Shown piece by piece: positions 41,754 through 50,694 of a stretch of DNA of 64,000 nt (position 1 is the stretch's first letter; each line of letters starts with the position of its first letter). The translations under genes were made by a program, and so were the position numbers. Location of the stretch: the NCBI GenBank assembly GCA_016234445.1, contig JACRBT010000014.1, forward strand, positions 186,001 to 250,000. The letters are read 5' to 3'. Under the pieces are notes generated by a model, which saw nothing but the letters and a program-made list of their open reading frames with translations, made no database searches and was not told the origin of the DNA. This DNA comes from Chloroflexota bacterium (GTDB lineage Bacteria; Chloroflexota; Dehalococcoidia; Tepidiformales; Tepidiformaceae).

Positions 41754-43400
41754 TCAGCCGTCGATCCGGACGACGCCGGCCGCCCCGTCGATCGTGATCA
41801 GCGCCCCGTCCGGGATCAGCTGCGTGCCCACGCGGGTGCCCATGACCGCCGGGATGCCGTATTCGCGCGCCACCACGGCGCCGTGCGACAAGGCACCCCC
41901 GCTGTCCGCGACGATCCCGCCGATGCTCGCGAAGAGCGGCGTCCAGGCCGGCGTCGTCGTGTCACAGACGAGGATGTCGCCGTCCTCCAGCCGCTCGGAG
42001 TCGGCGAGCGTGCGGATCACGCGTGCCCGCCCGGTGGCAACGCCTCGTGCCCCCGGGTTCCCGTTCACCACTTTCGGGTCGCGCGAGGCCTCGACCTCGA
42101 AGCCCCCGAAATCCCGCCGGAACGGATCTTCCGCGCCTTGCGGGGGCATCGAACCGAGGTCCCGCGGCGGGATGACGTTCTGCCAGCGGGCTACCTCCGC
42201 CTTCCGCTCCGCGGCCACTGCCCGCCGATCCGAGCGGTCGCCGCCAAGGAACTGGCGGACCTCGGCCAGCGCCAGGTAGGGGAAGTCGGTGGCGTCGACG
42301 AGCAGGCCCTGGGCGGCCATCCGCCGGCCTATCTCCGCGAACGGCAACCGCGCCGCGGCCAGGTACTTCTGGTCGATGTGGAAGTTGTGGTTCTCCAGCA
42401 GCCGCGGGTAGTCGCGCGCTGCGGCCAGCACGGCTTCGAACTCGGCAAGGGCCGCCGGGTCCCCGGCCAGCCGTGCCCGGAGCCCGTCCGCGAGCGCGGC
42501 CGCCCTCTCGGCGCCCTTACGCTGGTCGTCCGCGGGGTCGGTCGCGACCTTCAGCATCAGACGGACGTTGTCGATCGCTGCAGCCGGGTTCTCCACCCAC
42601 GAGGGGTCGTACAGGTCGAAGCTCCCGCTCCGCCAGCCGTAGACGCGGAGGTAGCCGCCGAGCCCGGCGAGGAACTCTCGCCCGCCATCGGTCGCCCCGA
42701 GCATCCGAAGCGCGTCGTTCGCGGGGTGCCCCGCGATCACCTGCTTCACCTCGGGGGAGGCGCCCTGCGCCAGCTGCCAGAGCTTGCTGCCCGACTCGAC
42801 CGAGAGGTTCCACTCGCCCTGCATCAGTTCGTAAGCGTCCAGGCCCTGCATCCCGAAGAGCCTCTCGCAGGTCTGCTTCAGGATCCCCGCAAGCTGGAAG
42901 CCGGGGAAGAGGTCGAAATGGAGCTCCCAGACGCGATCCATCTTTTCGACCGCCCAGTCCACGAGGGCCGCGAGCTCCGCGTTCGAGGCCCGGGCGTAGT
43001 CGGCATCGATGAGGCGCGCGTTCGCTTCCTCGACTTCCGGCAGGAACTCGGTCTCCCAGGTGCGGTACATCGTGAAGCCGCGCTCTTTCACGGACGCCTG
43101 CATCCGTTCCTCCACGCCCTCCATCAGGCTGAAGTCGGGGACCATGGCAGCGTAGAGGAAGGTGTTGATCCGCCGGGTGCGGACGTGGGCGATTGGCGCG
43201 CCCATCTTGCGGAGCCCCGCAGCTAGCTGGCGAAAGATCGCCGTCCCCGCGATGTCGAAGGCGAGCGGGCTCACCGGGAGCGGCAGGTGCTGCTGGTCCC
43301 AGGACCACTGCAGCATCGCCTCCTCCGGCGATTCCCATGTGACGGGGAAGTCGTCGCGCGGCGGGATTGGCGTGGGCATGGGCATTCCGGCTGCGGTCAT
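41754..43400 (-). CDS. PEP-utilising-type phosphohistidine swivel protein
   Basis: This 548-residue protein ends with a phosphohistidine swivelling domain: FASIGGIVADSGGALSHGAVVAREYGIPAV, with His in GALSHG. Upstream is a long helical segment (about 60-430) related to the middle of rifampicin phosphotransferase and PEP synthase-like proteins. There is no ATP-grasp PPDK domain at the N-terminus, so an ATP-binding partner may be encoded elsewhere. The start is ATG 43400 after GAGGAG. Substrate unknown. Confidence 0.82.
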   Translation of the reverse strand: MTAAGMPMPTPIPPRDDFPVTWESPEEAMLQWSWDQQHLPLPVSPLAFDIAGTAIFRQLAAGLRKMGAPIAHVRTRRINTFLYAAMVPDFSLMEGVEERMQASVKERGFTMYRTWETEFLPEVEEANARLIDADYARASNAELAALVDWAVEKMDRVWELHFDLFPGFQLAGILKQTCERLFGMQGLDAYELMQGEWNLSVESGSKLWQLAQGASPEVKQVIAGHPANDALRMLGATDGGREFLAGLGGYLRVYGWRSGSFDLYDPSWVENPAAAIDNVRLMLKVATDPADDQRKGAERAAALADGLRARLAGDPAALAEFEAVLAAARDYPRLLENHNFHIDQKYLAAARLPFAEIGRRMAAQGLLVDATDFPYLALAEVRQFLGGDRSDRRAVAAERKAEVARWQNVIPPRDLGSMPPQGAEDPFRRDFGGFEVEASRDPKVVNGNPGARGVATGRARVIRTLADSERLEDGDILVCDTTTPAWTPLFASIGGIVADSGGALSHGAVVAREYGIPAVMGTRVGTQLIPDGALITIDGAAGVVRIDG

Positions 43401-43660
43401 GGGTGGGCTCCTCAACGGTGGGTGGGTTGACGAGTGATCCTACTGCACGGGACGACCGCAGGGTGTGTGAACCAGCACACCCATCCCATCCCCACCGCGC
43501 GGGGGGATAGCGGGTGGTCTCATCCCCCATAGCCGTGCCGCGCCCGTGAGGAAGCGGTTGTCACGAGCCGCCACAATGTTGCGGCGTTAGCTCCCTGCCG
43601 CCGGCGCTGGGAGGCCACGCGGGAACCACTCCTTCACAGTCGTGGCACGGCGATTTGGCA

Positions 43661-43933
43661 ACCAGCACACCCATCCCATCCCCACCGCGACGGGGACGGA
43701 GCGGCGACGTTGCGCCGGCACACCCTGCCCCGCGGGGGCATCGCGGCGAGGCGAGGGGGATGGGTTGCGTCCGGTGCGGCCAGGGTCGGCCGCGGCTACC
43801 AGCACACCCATCCCATCCGCACCGCGACGGGGACGGAGCGGCGGAGGTGCGCCCGGCACACCCTGCCGCGGGGGGGGCATCCCGCGGAGGCGATGGGTTG
43901 CGTCCGGTGCGGCCAGGGTCGGCCGCGGCTACC
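43661..43933. repeat. 137-bp tandem direct repeat (two units)
   Basis: Unit 1 spans 43661-43797 and unit 2 spans 43798-43933. They align along their whole length with scattered substitutions and small indels near the GC-rich middle. Each unit contains the core CATCCCATCC[C/G]CACCGCGAC and ends TGCGTCCGGTGCGGCCAGGG. The divergence shows the duplication is not very recent. Confidence 0.85.
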
Positions 43934-43958
43934 GGGGCAGCGGAAGCACCTCGTCGCG

Positions 43959-43964
43959 TAGACT
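43959..43964 (+). promoter_or_regulatory. -10-like TAGACT giving a leaderless start
   Basis: TAGACT lies so that transcription starting 7 nt after its last base would begin at the ATG at 43971. There is no ribosome-binding site between them, so the MFS mRNA may be leaderless. No good -35 hexamer is visible. Confidence 0.4.
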
Positions 43965-43970
43965 GTTTCG

Positions 43971-45395
43971 ATGACCTTCCCCGGCCACGCCGCCGCGCCT
44001 TCCGCTGACCCCGTGCGCCCCCATAGCGGCTGGGCGATGCGCTTCCCCCCGGGCCTCGCCTCCCTCCTCGCCCCCCTGAACTCGACCATGATCGCCGTCG
44101 CCCTCCCGGAGATCCGTTCCCAGTTCCACGTCGGCGTCGGGGCGCTCATGGTCCTCGTCAGCACCTACCTCATCGCCGTCGCGGTCAGCCAGCCCGTCGG
44201 CGGCCGGCTCGGCGACGCCTTCGGCCAGCTGACGGTTGTGCGCGCGGGCCTCGTCGTCTTCGCCGCTTCCTCCATCGCCACCGCCCTCGCCTGGGACTTC
44301 CCGAGCCTCGTCGTCCTGCGGTCGCTGCAGGGCGTCGCGGCGGCCCTCGTCGCCCCCAACATCTCCGCCTACATGCGCAAGCGGGTCGCCCCGGAGAACC
44401 TCGGCTCCGCCCTGGGCTTCAACGGCGCCGCCACCTCTTTCGGGGCAGCCATTGGCCCCGTCGCGGGGGGATTGCTCCTCGGCCTGGGCAGCTGGCGCAT
44501 CCTCTTTCTCGTCAACGTGCCCCTCGCGCTTCTCGCCCTCGTGCTGATGGGCGGGCTCCCGGGCGTGGCCGGGCGCGGCCGTCAGAGCCTCAACCTCGAC
44601 CTCGTCTCCCTCGCGACGCTCGCCGCCGCCTTCGCCGGGATGTCTCTCCTCGGCAGCTCGACGCGCCTCCACAATCCCACCCTTGTCGCCTTCGGCGTCG
44701 CCGTCTTCCCGGCGGCGGTCCTGGCCTACGCATTGCGGTACCGGCAGAAGGGCGGCGTCGTCGACCTTCGCCTCTTCACCAGCCGGACCTACTGGGCCGC
44801 CGCCGCCGGGACGAGCCTTTCGAACCTCGTCATGTACACCACCCTCCTCGCCATGCCCGTCTACCTCGGCGACCTTCGCGGCCTCGGCGACGCGCCGATC
44901 GGGTTCGTCCTCTTCGCCCTCAGCTTCGTGATGGTCGCGATCTCGCCGGTTTCCGGCGCGTGGTCCGACGGCAAGGGCGCCCGCCCCCTGATGGCCTTCG
45001 GCGCCTCGATCCTCGTGGCCGTGACGCTCGCCATTGCGCTCGGGCTCGAAGCGTCGCCAATCGTCGTCGTCGTCCTCTTGATGGGCCTCCTCGGCTTCGG
45101 CTTCGGGCTCCAGCAGGCCGCGCTCCAGTCGGCCGGGCTCCAGGCGTGGCCCCGCGAGATGGCCGGTTCCGCCTCCGGCACGCTCTCGATGATGCGCTAC
45201 GTCGGGTCGGTCACAGGCGCGGCGGTGCTCGCCCTTGTCCTCGGCTCAGACCCCGGCGGTGACCAGTTCCGGCTGCTCTTCGGCTGTCTCGGCGTCTTCG
45301 CCCTGGCGAACGTGGCCGTGGCGCTCGCCAGCACTCCACCGCGGCTCACGTCGAGCGACTCGGCCTTCGCCGCCTCGCCGGCCACCGGCGGCTGA
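43971..45395 (+). CDS. MFS drug:H+ antiporter-like transporter (DHA2/EmrB type)
   Basis: This 474-residue transporter has about 14 hydrophobic helices. The first helix includes LNSTMIAVALPEIRSQF, matching the DHA2 motif with the usual Asp replaced by Asn. VSQPVGGRLGDAFGQLTVVRAG is the loop 2-3 motif, and GFNGAATSFGAAIGPVAGG is the motif C-like exporter signature. It likely exports a small molecule. The substrate cannot be told. Confidence 0.9.
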   Translation: MTFPGHAAAPSADPVRPHSGWAMRFPPGLASLLAPLNSTMIAVALPEIRSQFHVGVGALMVLVSTYLIAVAVSQPVGGRLGDAFGQLTVVRAGLVVFAASSIATALAWDFPSLVVLRSLQGVAAALVAPNISAYMRKRVAPENLGSALGFNGAATSFGAAIGPVAGGLLLGLGSWRILFLVNVPLALLALVLMGGLPGVAGRGRQSLNLDLVSLATLAAAFAGMSLLGSSTRLHNPTLVAFGVAVFPAAVLAYALRYRQKGGVVDLRLFTSRTYWAAAAGTSLSNLVMYTTLLAMPVYLGDLRGLGDAPIGFVLFALSFVMVAISPVSGAWSDGKGARPLMAFGASILVAVTLAIALGLEASPIVVVVLLMGLLGFGFGLQQAALQSAGLQAWPREMAGSASGTLSMMRYVGSVTGAAVLALVLGSDPGGDQFRLLFGCLGVFALANVAVALASTPPRLTSSDSAFAASPATGG

Positions 45396-45440
45396 CGGCC
45401 CCTACTCGACAACGGCCTCGCGATCCGCTTCACTCCCGCC

Positions 45441-46235
45441 ATGGACTACCACGAACTCACCCTCGAACGCGCCGAAGGCATCGCCACCGTCACCCTCAAC
45501 CGCCCCGAAAAGCTCAACGCCCTCAACCGCGACCTCCAGCAGGAGATCCTCGCCGTCTGCGACGAACTCAAGCGCGACGACAGCGTCCGCGCCGTCGTCA
45601 TCACCGGCGCCGGCCGCGGCTTCTGCTCCGGCGCCGACCTCACCGGCCCGCGCCCGGCGGAACACACCCCTTCCTGGCAGGAGATGCTGGACGAAGACAG
45701 CTGGGTCGGCCGCCAGGCCCGCGCGGTCTACTACATCGACAAGCCGACCATCGCGGCCGTCAATGGCGTCGCCGCCGGGGCGGGCATGTCCATCGCGCTC
45801 GCCTGCGACATCCGGGTCGGCAGCGAAAACGCGCGCTTCAAGACCGTGTTCATCGAACGCGCCCTCGCCCCGGACGCCGGGATGACCTACTTCCTCCCCC
45901 GCATCGTCGGCACCGGCAACGCCATGGACATGATCCTCACGAGCCGCACCGTCGGCGCCGAGGAGGCGAAGGCGATGGGCCTCCTCCAGCGACTCGTCCC
46001 CGCCGCCAGCCTCGTCGCCGAGGCCCAGGAGGTCGCCCGCCAGGTCGCTGCCCACCCGCCGATGGCGGCGATGGCCTCGAAGCGCTCGGTGATGCGCAGC
46101 CTCGACAACAACTTCGAAGACCAGCTGCGCTACGAGATCCGCGCCATCGAGCTTTCGCGCCGCGCCACGAACGACGCCCGCGAATCGGTCGAGGCCTTCC
46201 GCGAAAAACGCCAGCCGAAGTACACCGGGCATTGA
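45441..46235 (+). CDS. Enoyl-CoA hydratase/isomerase family protein
   Basis: This 264-residue crotonase-fold protein has the oxyanion-hole segment TGAGRGFCSGADL and the second AAVNGVAAGAGMSIALACDI. GNAMDMILTSRTVGAEEAKAMGL is the conserved later region. It probably acts on an acyl-CoA. The first catalytic Glu is not evident at its usual place in the oxyanion region; EEAKAMGL is present. Hydratase or isomerase cannot be separated from sequence alone. ATG 45441 is the start. Confidence 0.9.
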   Translation: MDYHELTLERAEGIATVTLNRPEKLNALNRDLQQEILAVCDELKRDDSVRAVVITGAGRGFCSGADLTGPRPAEHTPSWQEMLDEDSWVGRQARAVYYIDKPTIAAVNGVAAGAGMSIALACDIRVGSENARFKTVFIERALAPDAGMTYFLPRIVGTGNAMDMILTSRTVGAEEAKAMGLLQRLVPAASLVAEAQEVARQVAAHPPMAAMASKRSVMRSLDNNFEDQLRYEIRAIELSRRATNDARESVEAFREKRQPKYTGH

Positions 46236-46295
46236 TCCCGGCAGCGGCGCAGCCCCGCATAATGAGGAGATGACCCACCGCCCGGCGCCCCGCCC

Positions 46296-47081
46296 GTGAC
46301 CCCGCGCGTCCTCCTCCTCCACGGCCTCCTGGCGAGCAGCGCCGCCTGGCTGCCCCTGCGCCGCGAACTCGGCTCGAGCGTCGACGTCATCGCGCCGGAC
46401 CTCCTCGGCTATGGAGCCTCCCCCCGGCCGGCCGGCGACTACACCCTGGAGCGCGTCGTCGCGCACCTGGTCCCGCTGGTCGAACGCGAACGGCCGACTC
46501 ACGTCCTCGGCCACTCGATGGGAGGGATCGTCGCCCTCGCCCTCGCGCGGGAGCTGCCCGGCCACTTCGAGCGCGTCGGGCTCGCGGGTCTCCCCGTCTA
46601 TTCGGATCGCGGCGACGGCCTCGCCCACCTCCACCGCCGGGGGCCGCTCTTCCGCGCCCTCCTCCACTCCGACGTCGTCACTCACTTCGGCTGCGACGCC
46701 CTCCACCAGGCGCGACGGGCGTGGGGGCCGTTCTCGCCCCTGTTCGACAAGCGCCGGCCCCGGGAGGTACTCGTGACCATCTTCGACCACAGCCGCGCGA
46801 GCCACTCCGGCAGCTTCGACAACATCGTCTTCGCCGGCCTCGCGGAGGCGCTCGCCGCCGCACAATCCAGCCCCATCGCCGCCCTCCACGGCGCGCGCGA
46901 CCACTCCGCCCCCATCGACCGCGTCCGTGCCCTCGCTGGCCGCCACGGCTGGGACCTCGCGGTCGCCCCCACGGCCGGCCACCAGCTCGTCATCGAACGC
47001 CCGCGGCTGACCGCGAGCTGGATCCGGGAGCGCCTGCTGGCCCCGGCCGCCTCCACCGCGACCGCCCCGGTGGCTTCGTGA
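46296..47081 (+). CDS. Alpha/beta hydrolase
   Basis: This 261-residue hydrolase starts at GTG 46296 with TPRVLLLHGLLASSAAW. The nucleophile elbow is GHSMGG, and the C-terminal GHQLVIERP supplies the His. The pattern is that of esterase/lipase or meta-cleavage-type hydrolases. It overlaps the methyltransferase start by GTGA. CATAAT at 46257-46262 may be its -10. Confidence 0.85.
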   Translation: MTPRVLLLHGLLASSAAWLPLRRELGSSVDVIAPDLLGYGASPRPAGDYTLERVVAHLVPLVERERPTHVLGHSMGGIVALALARELPGHFERVGLAGLPVYSDRGDGLAHLHRRGPLFRALLHSDVVTHFGCDALHQARRAWGPFSPLFDKRRPREVLVTIFDHSRASHSGSFDNIVFAGLAEALAAAQSSPIAALHGARDHSAPIDRVRALAGRHGWDLAVAPTAGHQLVIERPRLTASWIRERLLAPAASTATAPVAS

Positions 47082-47905
47082 ACGCCGCCGACGCCTACCG
47101 CGCCCGCGTCGAAGCCGTCGCGGCCCAGCAGGCCCGCCTCGCTGCCTCCGCCGAAGGCCCCTCCTGGGACCGCATGGCGGCGAGCTTTCGCCTCGACCCC
47201 CGGCGGGAAATGGACCGCAACCTCGCCGCCCTCGCCGAATTCGTCGAACCGGATGACGTCGTCGTCGACGTTGGCGGGGGCGCCGGCCGTGTGTGCCTGC
47301 CGCTCGCCCTCAGCTGCCGCGAAGTCGTCAACGTCGACCCGTCGCCGGGCATGTGCGAGCAGTTCGCCGCCTCGGCCCAGGAGGCGGGGATCACGAACGC
47401 GAGGGCCGTCTGCGCCGGCTGGGAGGAGGCCGAGGGCGTGAGCGGCGACGTCGTCCTCGCCTTCAACGTCACCTACTTCGTCGCGGACATCGTCCCGTTC
47501 GTCGAGAAGCTGGCCGCGGCCGCCCGCCGTCGCGTCGTCATCGGCGCCTGGAGTGTCCCGCCCCCGAACCGCGACGCCGCGATCTTCGAGGTGATGACGG
47601 GCGAGCCCCAGGAGCTCTATCCCGGCCACACGGAGCTCCTGCCCGTGCTCTGGGAGATGGGGATCCTCCCCGACATCCGCGTGCTCCCCGAGCCCTTCAC
47701 GGGCCGCGCCGGCGGTGGCCCCACCCGCGAAGAGACGATCGAGGCGACGATCGCCCAGGTCCGCCCGCTCGACCGCGAAGCCGCCCGCGAGCGCCTCGAA
47801 GCCGCCTTCGACACCCTCTTCGTCGAGACCCCCCGGGGCTTCCGCCCCGCCCAACGCCGCGACAGCCGCGAGATGCTGATCACCTGGGAGGTCTCGCCCC
47901 TGTAG
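47078..47905 (+). CDS. Class I SAM-dependent methyltransferase
   Basis: This 275-residue enzyme has motif I VVVDVGGGAGRVCLPLA, acidic motif II VVNVDPSPGMCEQF, and VVLAFNVTYFVADI as motif IV. The GTG start overlaps the upstream hydrolase stop. Substrate unknown; coupling to the hydrolase suggests a shared pathway. Confidence 0.85.
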   Translation: MNAADAYRARVEAVAAQQARLAASAEGPSWDRMAASFRLDPRREMDRNLAALAEFVEPDDVVVDVGGGAGRVCLPLALSCREVVNVDPSPGMCEQFAASAQEAGITNARAVCAGWEEAEGVSGDVVLAFNVTYFVADIVPFVEKLAAAARRRVVIGAWSVPPPNRDAAIFEVMTGEPQELYPGHTELLPVLWEMGILPDIRVLPEPFTGRAGGGPTREETIEATIAQVRPLDREAARERLEAAFDTLFVETPRGFRPAQRRDSREMLITWEVSPL

Positions 47906-47955
47906 CGGGTGTCACACCGGAGCGGCTTCTTTTCGGCACTCACCGCCCCCTGCGC

Positions 47956-47961
47956 TACACT
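47956..47961 (+). promoter_or_regulatory. -10-like TACACT giving a leaderless start
   Basis: TACACT ends 7 nt before the A of the DUF362 ATG (47968), so transcription would begin at the start codon. No ribosome-binding site lies between. No convincing -35 is visible. Confidence 0.45.
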
Positions 47962-47967
47962 GATCCC

Positions 47968-49092
47968 ATGACCCTCGAACCCACCACCGGCCAGGCCGCC
48001 TGGACCCCGCCCACCCGCGAGGCCCTCGTCTCCGTCCTCTATACGAGCGCCCCCACCGTCATCGAAGACTTCGGCAAGCTCATGGAGCTCGCCCACTTCC
48101 GCCAGCACCTGCCCCAGGCCAGCGAAACCCTCCTCAAGGTCAACATCAGCTGGCAGCACTACTTCCCGGGCTGCAGCACCAGCCCCTGGCAGCTCGACGC
48201 CGTTGCCACCACCCTCGAAAGGGCCGGCTACGACCGCATCCGCCCGGTCCAGAACGGCACCGTCGTCGTCAATTCGCACGAGGGCGAAAAGGGCAACAAG
48301 CACGACCGCGTCTTCGACAAGCACGGCCTCAAGCCGGTCCACCTCCAGGACCCGGGCGCCCGCTGGATCCCCTATGCCCCGAAGGGCGAAATGCTCGTCC
48401 TCGACAAGATCTTCCCGGACGGGATCGAGATCCCGGAGATGTTCATCGGCACGAACATCATCCACATGCCCACCCTCAAGACCCACGTTTTCACGACCAT
48501 GACCGGCGCGATGAAGAACGCCTTTGGCGGCCTCCTCAACAACCGCCGGCACTGGACCCATTCGGTCATCAACGAAACCCTGGTCGACCTCCTCCGCATC
48601 CAGCAGGAGATCCACACCGGCATCTTCGCCGTCATGGACGGCACCATCGCCGGCGACGGCCCCGGCCCCCGCGCCATGCGCCCGCACGTCAAGAACGTCA
48701 TCCTCGCCAGCTCCGACCAGGTCGCCATCGACGCGGTGGCGGCGAAGATGATGGGCTTCGACCCGATGTGCCTGCCGTTCATCCGCCTCGCCCACGAAGC
48801 CGGCCTCGGCGTCGGCGACCCCACCCAGATCACCGTCGAAGGGCTCGACATCTCGGGCGTGAATTTCGGCTTCAGCGGCGACGAAGACACCTTCGCCAGC
48901 TGGGGCCAGAAGCAGATCTACTGGGGCAAGCTCCACCGCTTCGAGAAGTTCCTCCTCCGGACGCCCCTTGTCCCCTGGAGCTTCTGGGCGAGCAACGTCT
49001 ACCACAACTACTACTGGTACCCGCTCTTCGGGAAGCGCCGGATCAACCGCCTCCTGGAAACCGAATGGGGCAAGCTCTTCAAGAGCTACTGA
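47968..49092 (+). CDS. DUF362 domain protein
   Basis: This 374-residue DUF362 protein is of the kind often near Fe-S or redox genes. Typical segments are LLKVNISWQHYFPGCSTSPWQLD, IIHMPTLKTHVFTTMTGAMKNAFGG, VMDGTIAGDGPGPRAM and VAIDAVAAKMMGFDP. There is no attached ferredoxin domain. The function is unknown. No clear operon partner is seen; the following CopD-like gene starts 88 nt later. Confidence 0.9.
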   Translation: MTLEPTTGQAAWTPPTREALVSVLYTSAPTVIEDFGKLMELAHFRQHLPQASETLLKVNISWQHYFPGCSTSPWQLDAVATTLERAGYDRIRPVQNGTVVVNSHEGEKGNKHDRVFDKHGLKPVHLQDPGARWIPYAPKGEMLVLDKIFPDGIEIPEMFIGTNIIHMPTLKTHVFTTMTGAMKNAFGGLLNNRRHWTHSVINETLVDLLRIQQEIHTGIFAVMDGTIAGDGPGPRAMRPHVKNVILASSDQVAIDAVAAKMMGFDPMCLPFIRLAHEAGLGVGDPTQITVEGLDISGVNFGFSGDEDTFASWGQKQIYWGKLHRFEKFLLRTPLVPWSFWASNVYHNYYWYPLFGKRRINRLLETEWGKLFKSY

Positions 49093-49180
49093 GCGCGGCC
49101 TTCCTTTACTCGCCGCCCTTTGCCCTTCGGCGGCCCTCCTGTCTAATCGATCCACACCCCGCCCGCCGGAGCGTTCCTTC

Positions 49181-49711
49181 GTGGACAACACCCTGCACAT
49201 CATCGCGATCTGGATGCACATCCTCGGGATCGCCCTCTTCGTCGGCCCCCAGTTCTTTCTCGCCGTCGGCTGGGTCGCCGCCTCCCGGCAGATCACCGAC
49301 ATGCCCACGCGGATCCGGGCGATGCGCGTCGTCACCCGCCGTTTCGGCTACCTCGGCGGCGTTGGGCTCGGCCTCATCCTCGTCGCCGGCACCTACCTCA
49401 TCGCCACCTGGCGCGACTACTACAGCTATCCCGACGATGCGGCCTTCACCGGCGTGCCCTACGGCGTAATCTTCATCATCAAGATGAACGTCCTCGCCGT
49501 GATGCTCATCGTCCTCGCCATCCACACCTTCTGGGCCGGCCCGCGGCTGATCACCGCCATCGAAGCCGAAGCCGAAGGCACCGGCACGCCGGCCCGGACG
49601 CGCTCGGCGCGCATGGTCTCGATGACCCTCAGCATCGCCGGCCTCGCCCTCGCCCTCGCCATCATGGTGATGGGCGCGATGATGAACACAAAGAACTACT
49701 CGCTTTCCTGA
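49181..49711 (+). CDS. CopD-like/DUF4149-type four-helix membrane protein
   Basis: This 176-residue membrane protein begins at GTG 49181 with a helix IIAIWMHILGIALFVGPQFFLAV, where an in-membrane His may bind haem or copper. It has four helices in all, with a short loop region IATWRDYYSYPDDAAFTGV. The pattern resembles CopD and DUF4149 proteins. Its substrate is not known. Confidence 0.75.
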   Translation: MDNTLHIIAIWMHILGIALFVGPQFFLAVGWVAASRQITDMPTRIRAMRVVTRRFGYLGGVGLGLILVAGTYLIATWRDYYSYPDDAAFTGVPYGVIFIIKMNVLAVMLIVLAIHTFWAGPRLITAIEAEAEGTGTPARTRSARMVSMTLSIAGLALALAIMVMGAMMNTKNYSLS

Positions 49712-49811
49712 CTCGTCCCCGGGGTGGCCAGCGGCGGCGGCCTGTGGCACCCTGAACGGGCGGGGGCATCCCGCCCGGTGGCCGCACCGGGCGCTGAAGG
49801 AAGGTGGACCG

Positions 49812-50570
49812 ATGTCCTGCCGCCGCATCTCCTTGCTCCTCGCCACGGTCGCCCTTGCCCTGCTCGCCACCGCCTGCGGCTCCGGCGACGATGACGACGC
49901 GACCCCGACGCCAGGTGGCGGCACCCCCGCGGCCTCGCCTTCGTCCAGCGCGAGCCCGGCGCCGACACCGAAGCCCACCCAGATCCCACTCGCGACGCAA
50001 CTCGCCCGCAGCGCCGAATTCGCCGTCTACCTGGTCAGCGAAGGCGACACCTGGGACTCGATCGGCACCCTCTTCGGCGTCCCCTCCCCCACCCTCAAGG
50101 CCGACAACCAGACCCAGGCGGCGACCCCTACCCCGGGCAGCCTGGTCGGCATCCGCATGCTCCTCACGATCCCCGGGAGCATCTTCCCCGAGGCGTCCCT
50201 CCAGCGAGCGCTCCCCGGCGTCATCGTTTTTCGCCCCACGCAGGCGCTCCGCGGCTTCTACCTCGACCGAATCATCCTCCACAACGTCATCGTCCACGAC
50301 GGGAACCCCGCCTCCGAAGGCGTCGGCTACAGCATGGTCTACTGGCTCGCCGACCGACCCGCCTTCAAAGGCGGCAGCCTCGACCCGGAAGCGAAGGCAG
50401 TCGAGCTCCTCTTCGCCGTCACCGCCGGGCTGGGCGCGCCATCGACGACCGTCCCGACCATCCACCGGTTCACCCGCGACGGCGTCCAGTACACCGTCCA
50501 GACCGGCGAAGCCGCAAAGCAGTCCCCCGCCGAAATCGCCGCCATGCTCGAACCCGTCCCCCTCCCCTGA
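49812..50570 (+). CDS. LysM-type lipoprotein
   Basis: This 252-residue lipoprotein has a signal peptide ending LLATAC, a disordered Thr/Ser/Pro linker, and a LysM-like repeat: LVSEGDTWDSIGTLFGVPSPTLKADNQ (about 77-103). LysM domains bind peptidoglycan or chitin. The rest has no recognised domain. Start ATG 49812, after GGAAGG. Confidence 0.85.
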   Translation: MSCRRISLLLATVALALLATACGSGDDDDATPTPGGGTPAASPSSSASPAPTPKPTQIPLATQLARSAEFAVYLVSEGDTWDSIGTLFGVPSPTLKADNQTQAATPTPGSLVGIRMLLTIPGSIFPEASLQRALPGVIVFRPTQALRGFYLDRIILHNVIVHDGNPASEGVGYSMVYWLADRPAFKGGSLDPEAKAVELLFAVTAGLGAPSTTVPTIHRFTRDGVQYTVQTGEAAKQSPAEIAAMLEPVPLP

Positions 50571-50582
50571 CATCCGCTCCCC

Positions 50583-50694
50583 CGCCCCGCAAAGCGGGAA
50601 CCAGGCGCCCCCTCGCCCCGCGAAGCGGGGACGACGCGTCGCTCCCCCTCGCCCCGCGAAGCGGGGAGCAGGGGGCCGGGGGGTGAGGGGTCAC
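50583..50694. repeat. Convergent-gene hairpin repeat, copy 4 with degraded upstream units
   Basis: The last unit, 50642-50694, has CCCCGC-GAA-GCGGGG inside CTCCCCCTC... and the constant tail GGCCGGGGGGTGAGGGG. Two partial units without the tail precede it (CCCGC-AAA-GCGGG near 50585-50600; CCCCGC-GAA-GCGGGG near 50616-50630). It lies between the LysM gene and the convergent DinB-family gene, whose stop codon abuts the tail. Confidence 0.85.

Larger units (their letters stand above)
43401..43970. other. Noncoding repeat block before the MFS gene
   Basis: No gene is convincing here. A 137-bp direct tandem duplication occupies 43661-43797 and 43798-43933, both beginning ACCAGCACACCCATCCCATC and ending in GGCCGCGGCT. 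A shorter relative is at 43471-43530. The units share a core close to CATCC[G/C]CACCGCGAC with the block at 35.7-36.1 kb. The element ACTCCTTCACAGTCGTGGC is also found at about 43628-43646. Reading frames through the units are open but repetitive. Confidence 0.8.

Noticed and set aside
43587-43974. Frames running through the 137-bp tandem units
   Set aside because: Open only because the repeat unit lacks stops; no start signal or homology.
45402-46982. Antisense frame of over 500 codons opposite the enoyl-CoA hydratase and hydrolase genes
   Set aside because: It is the complement of well-supported genes and has no recognisable motif.
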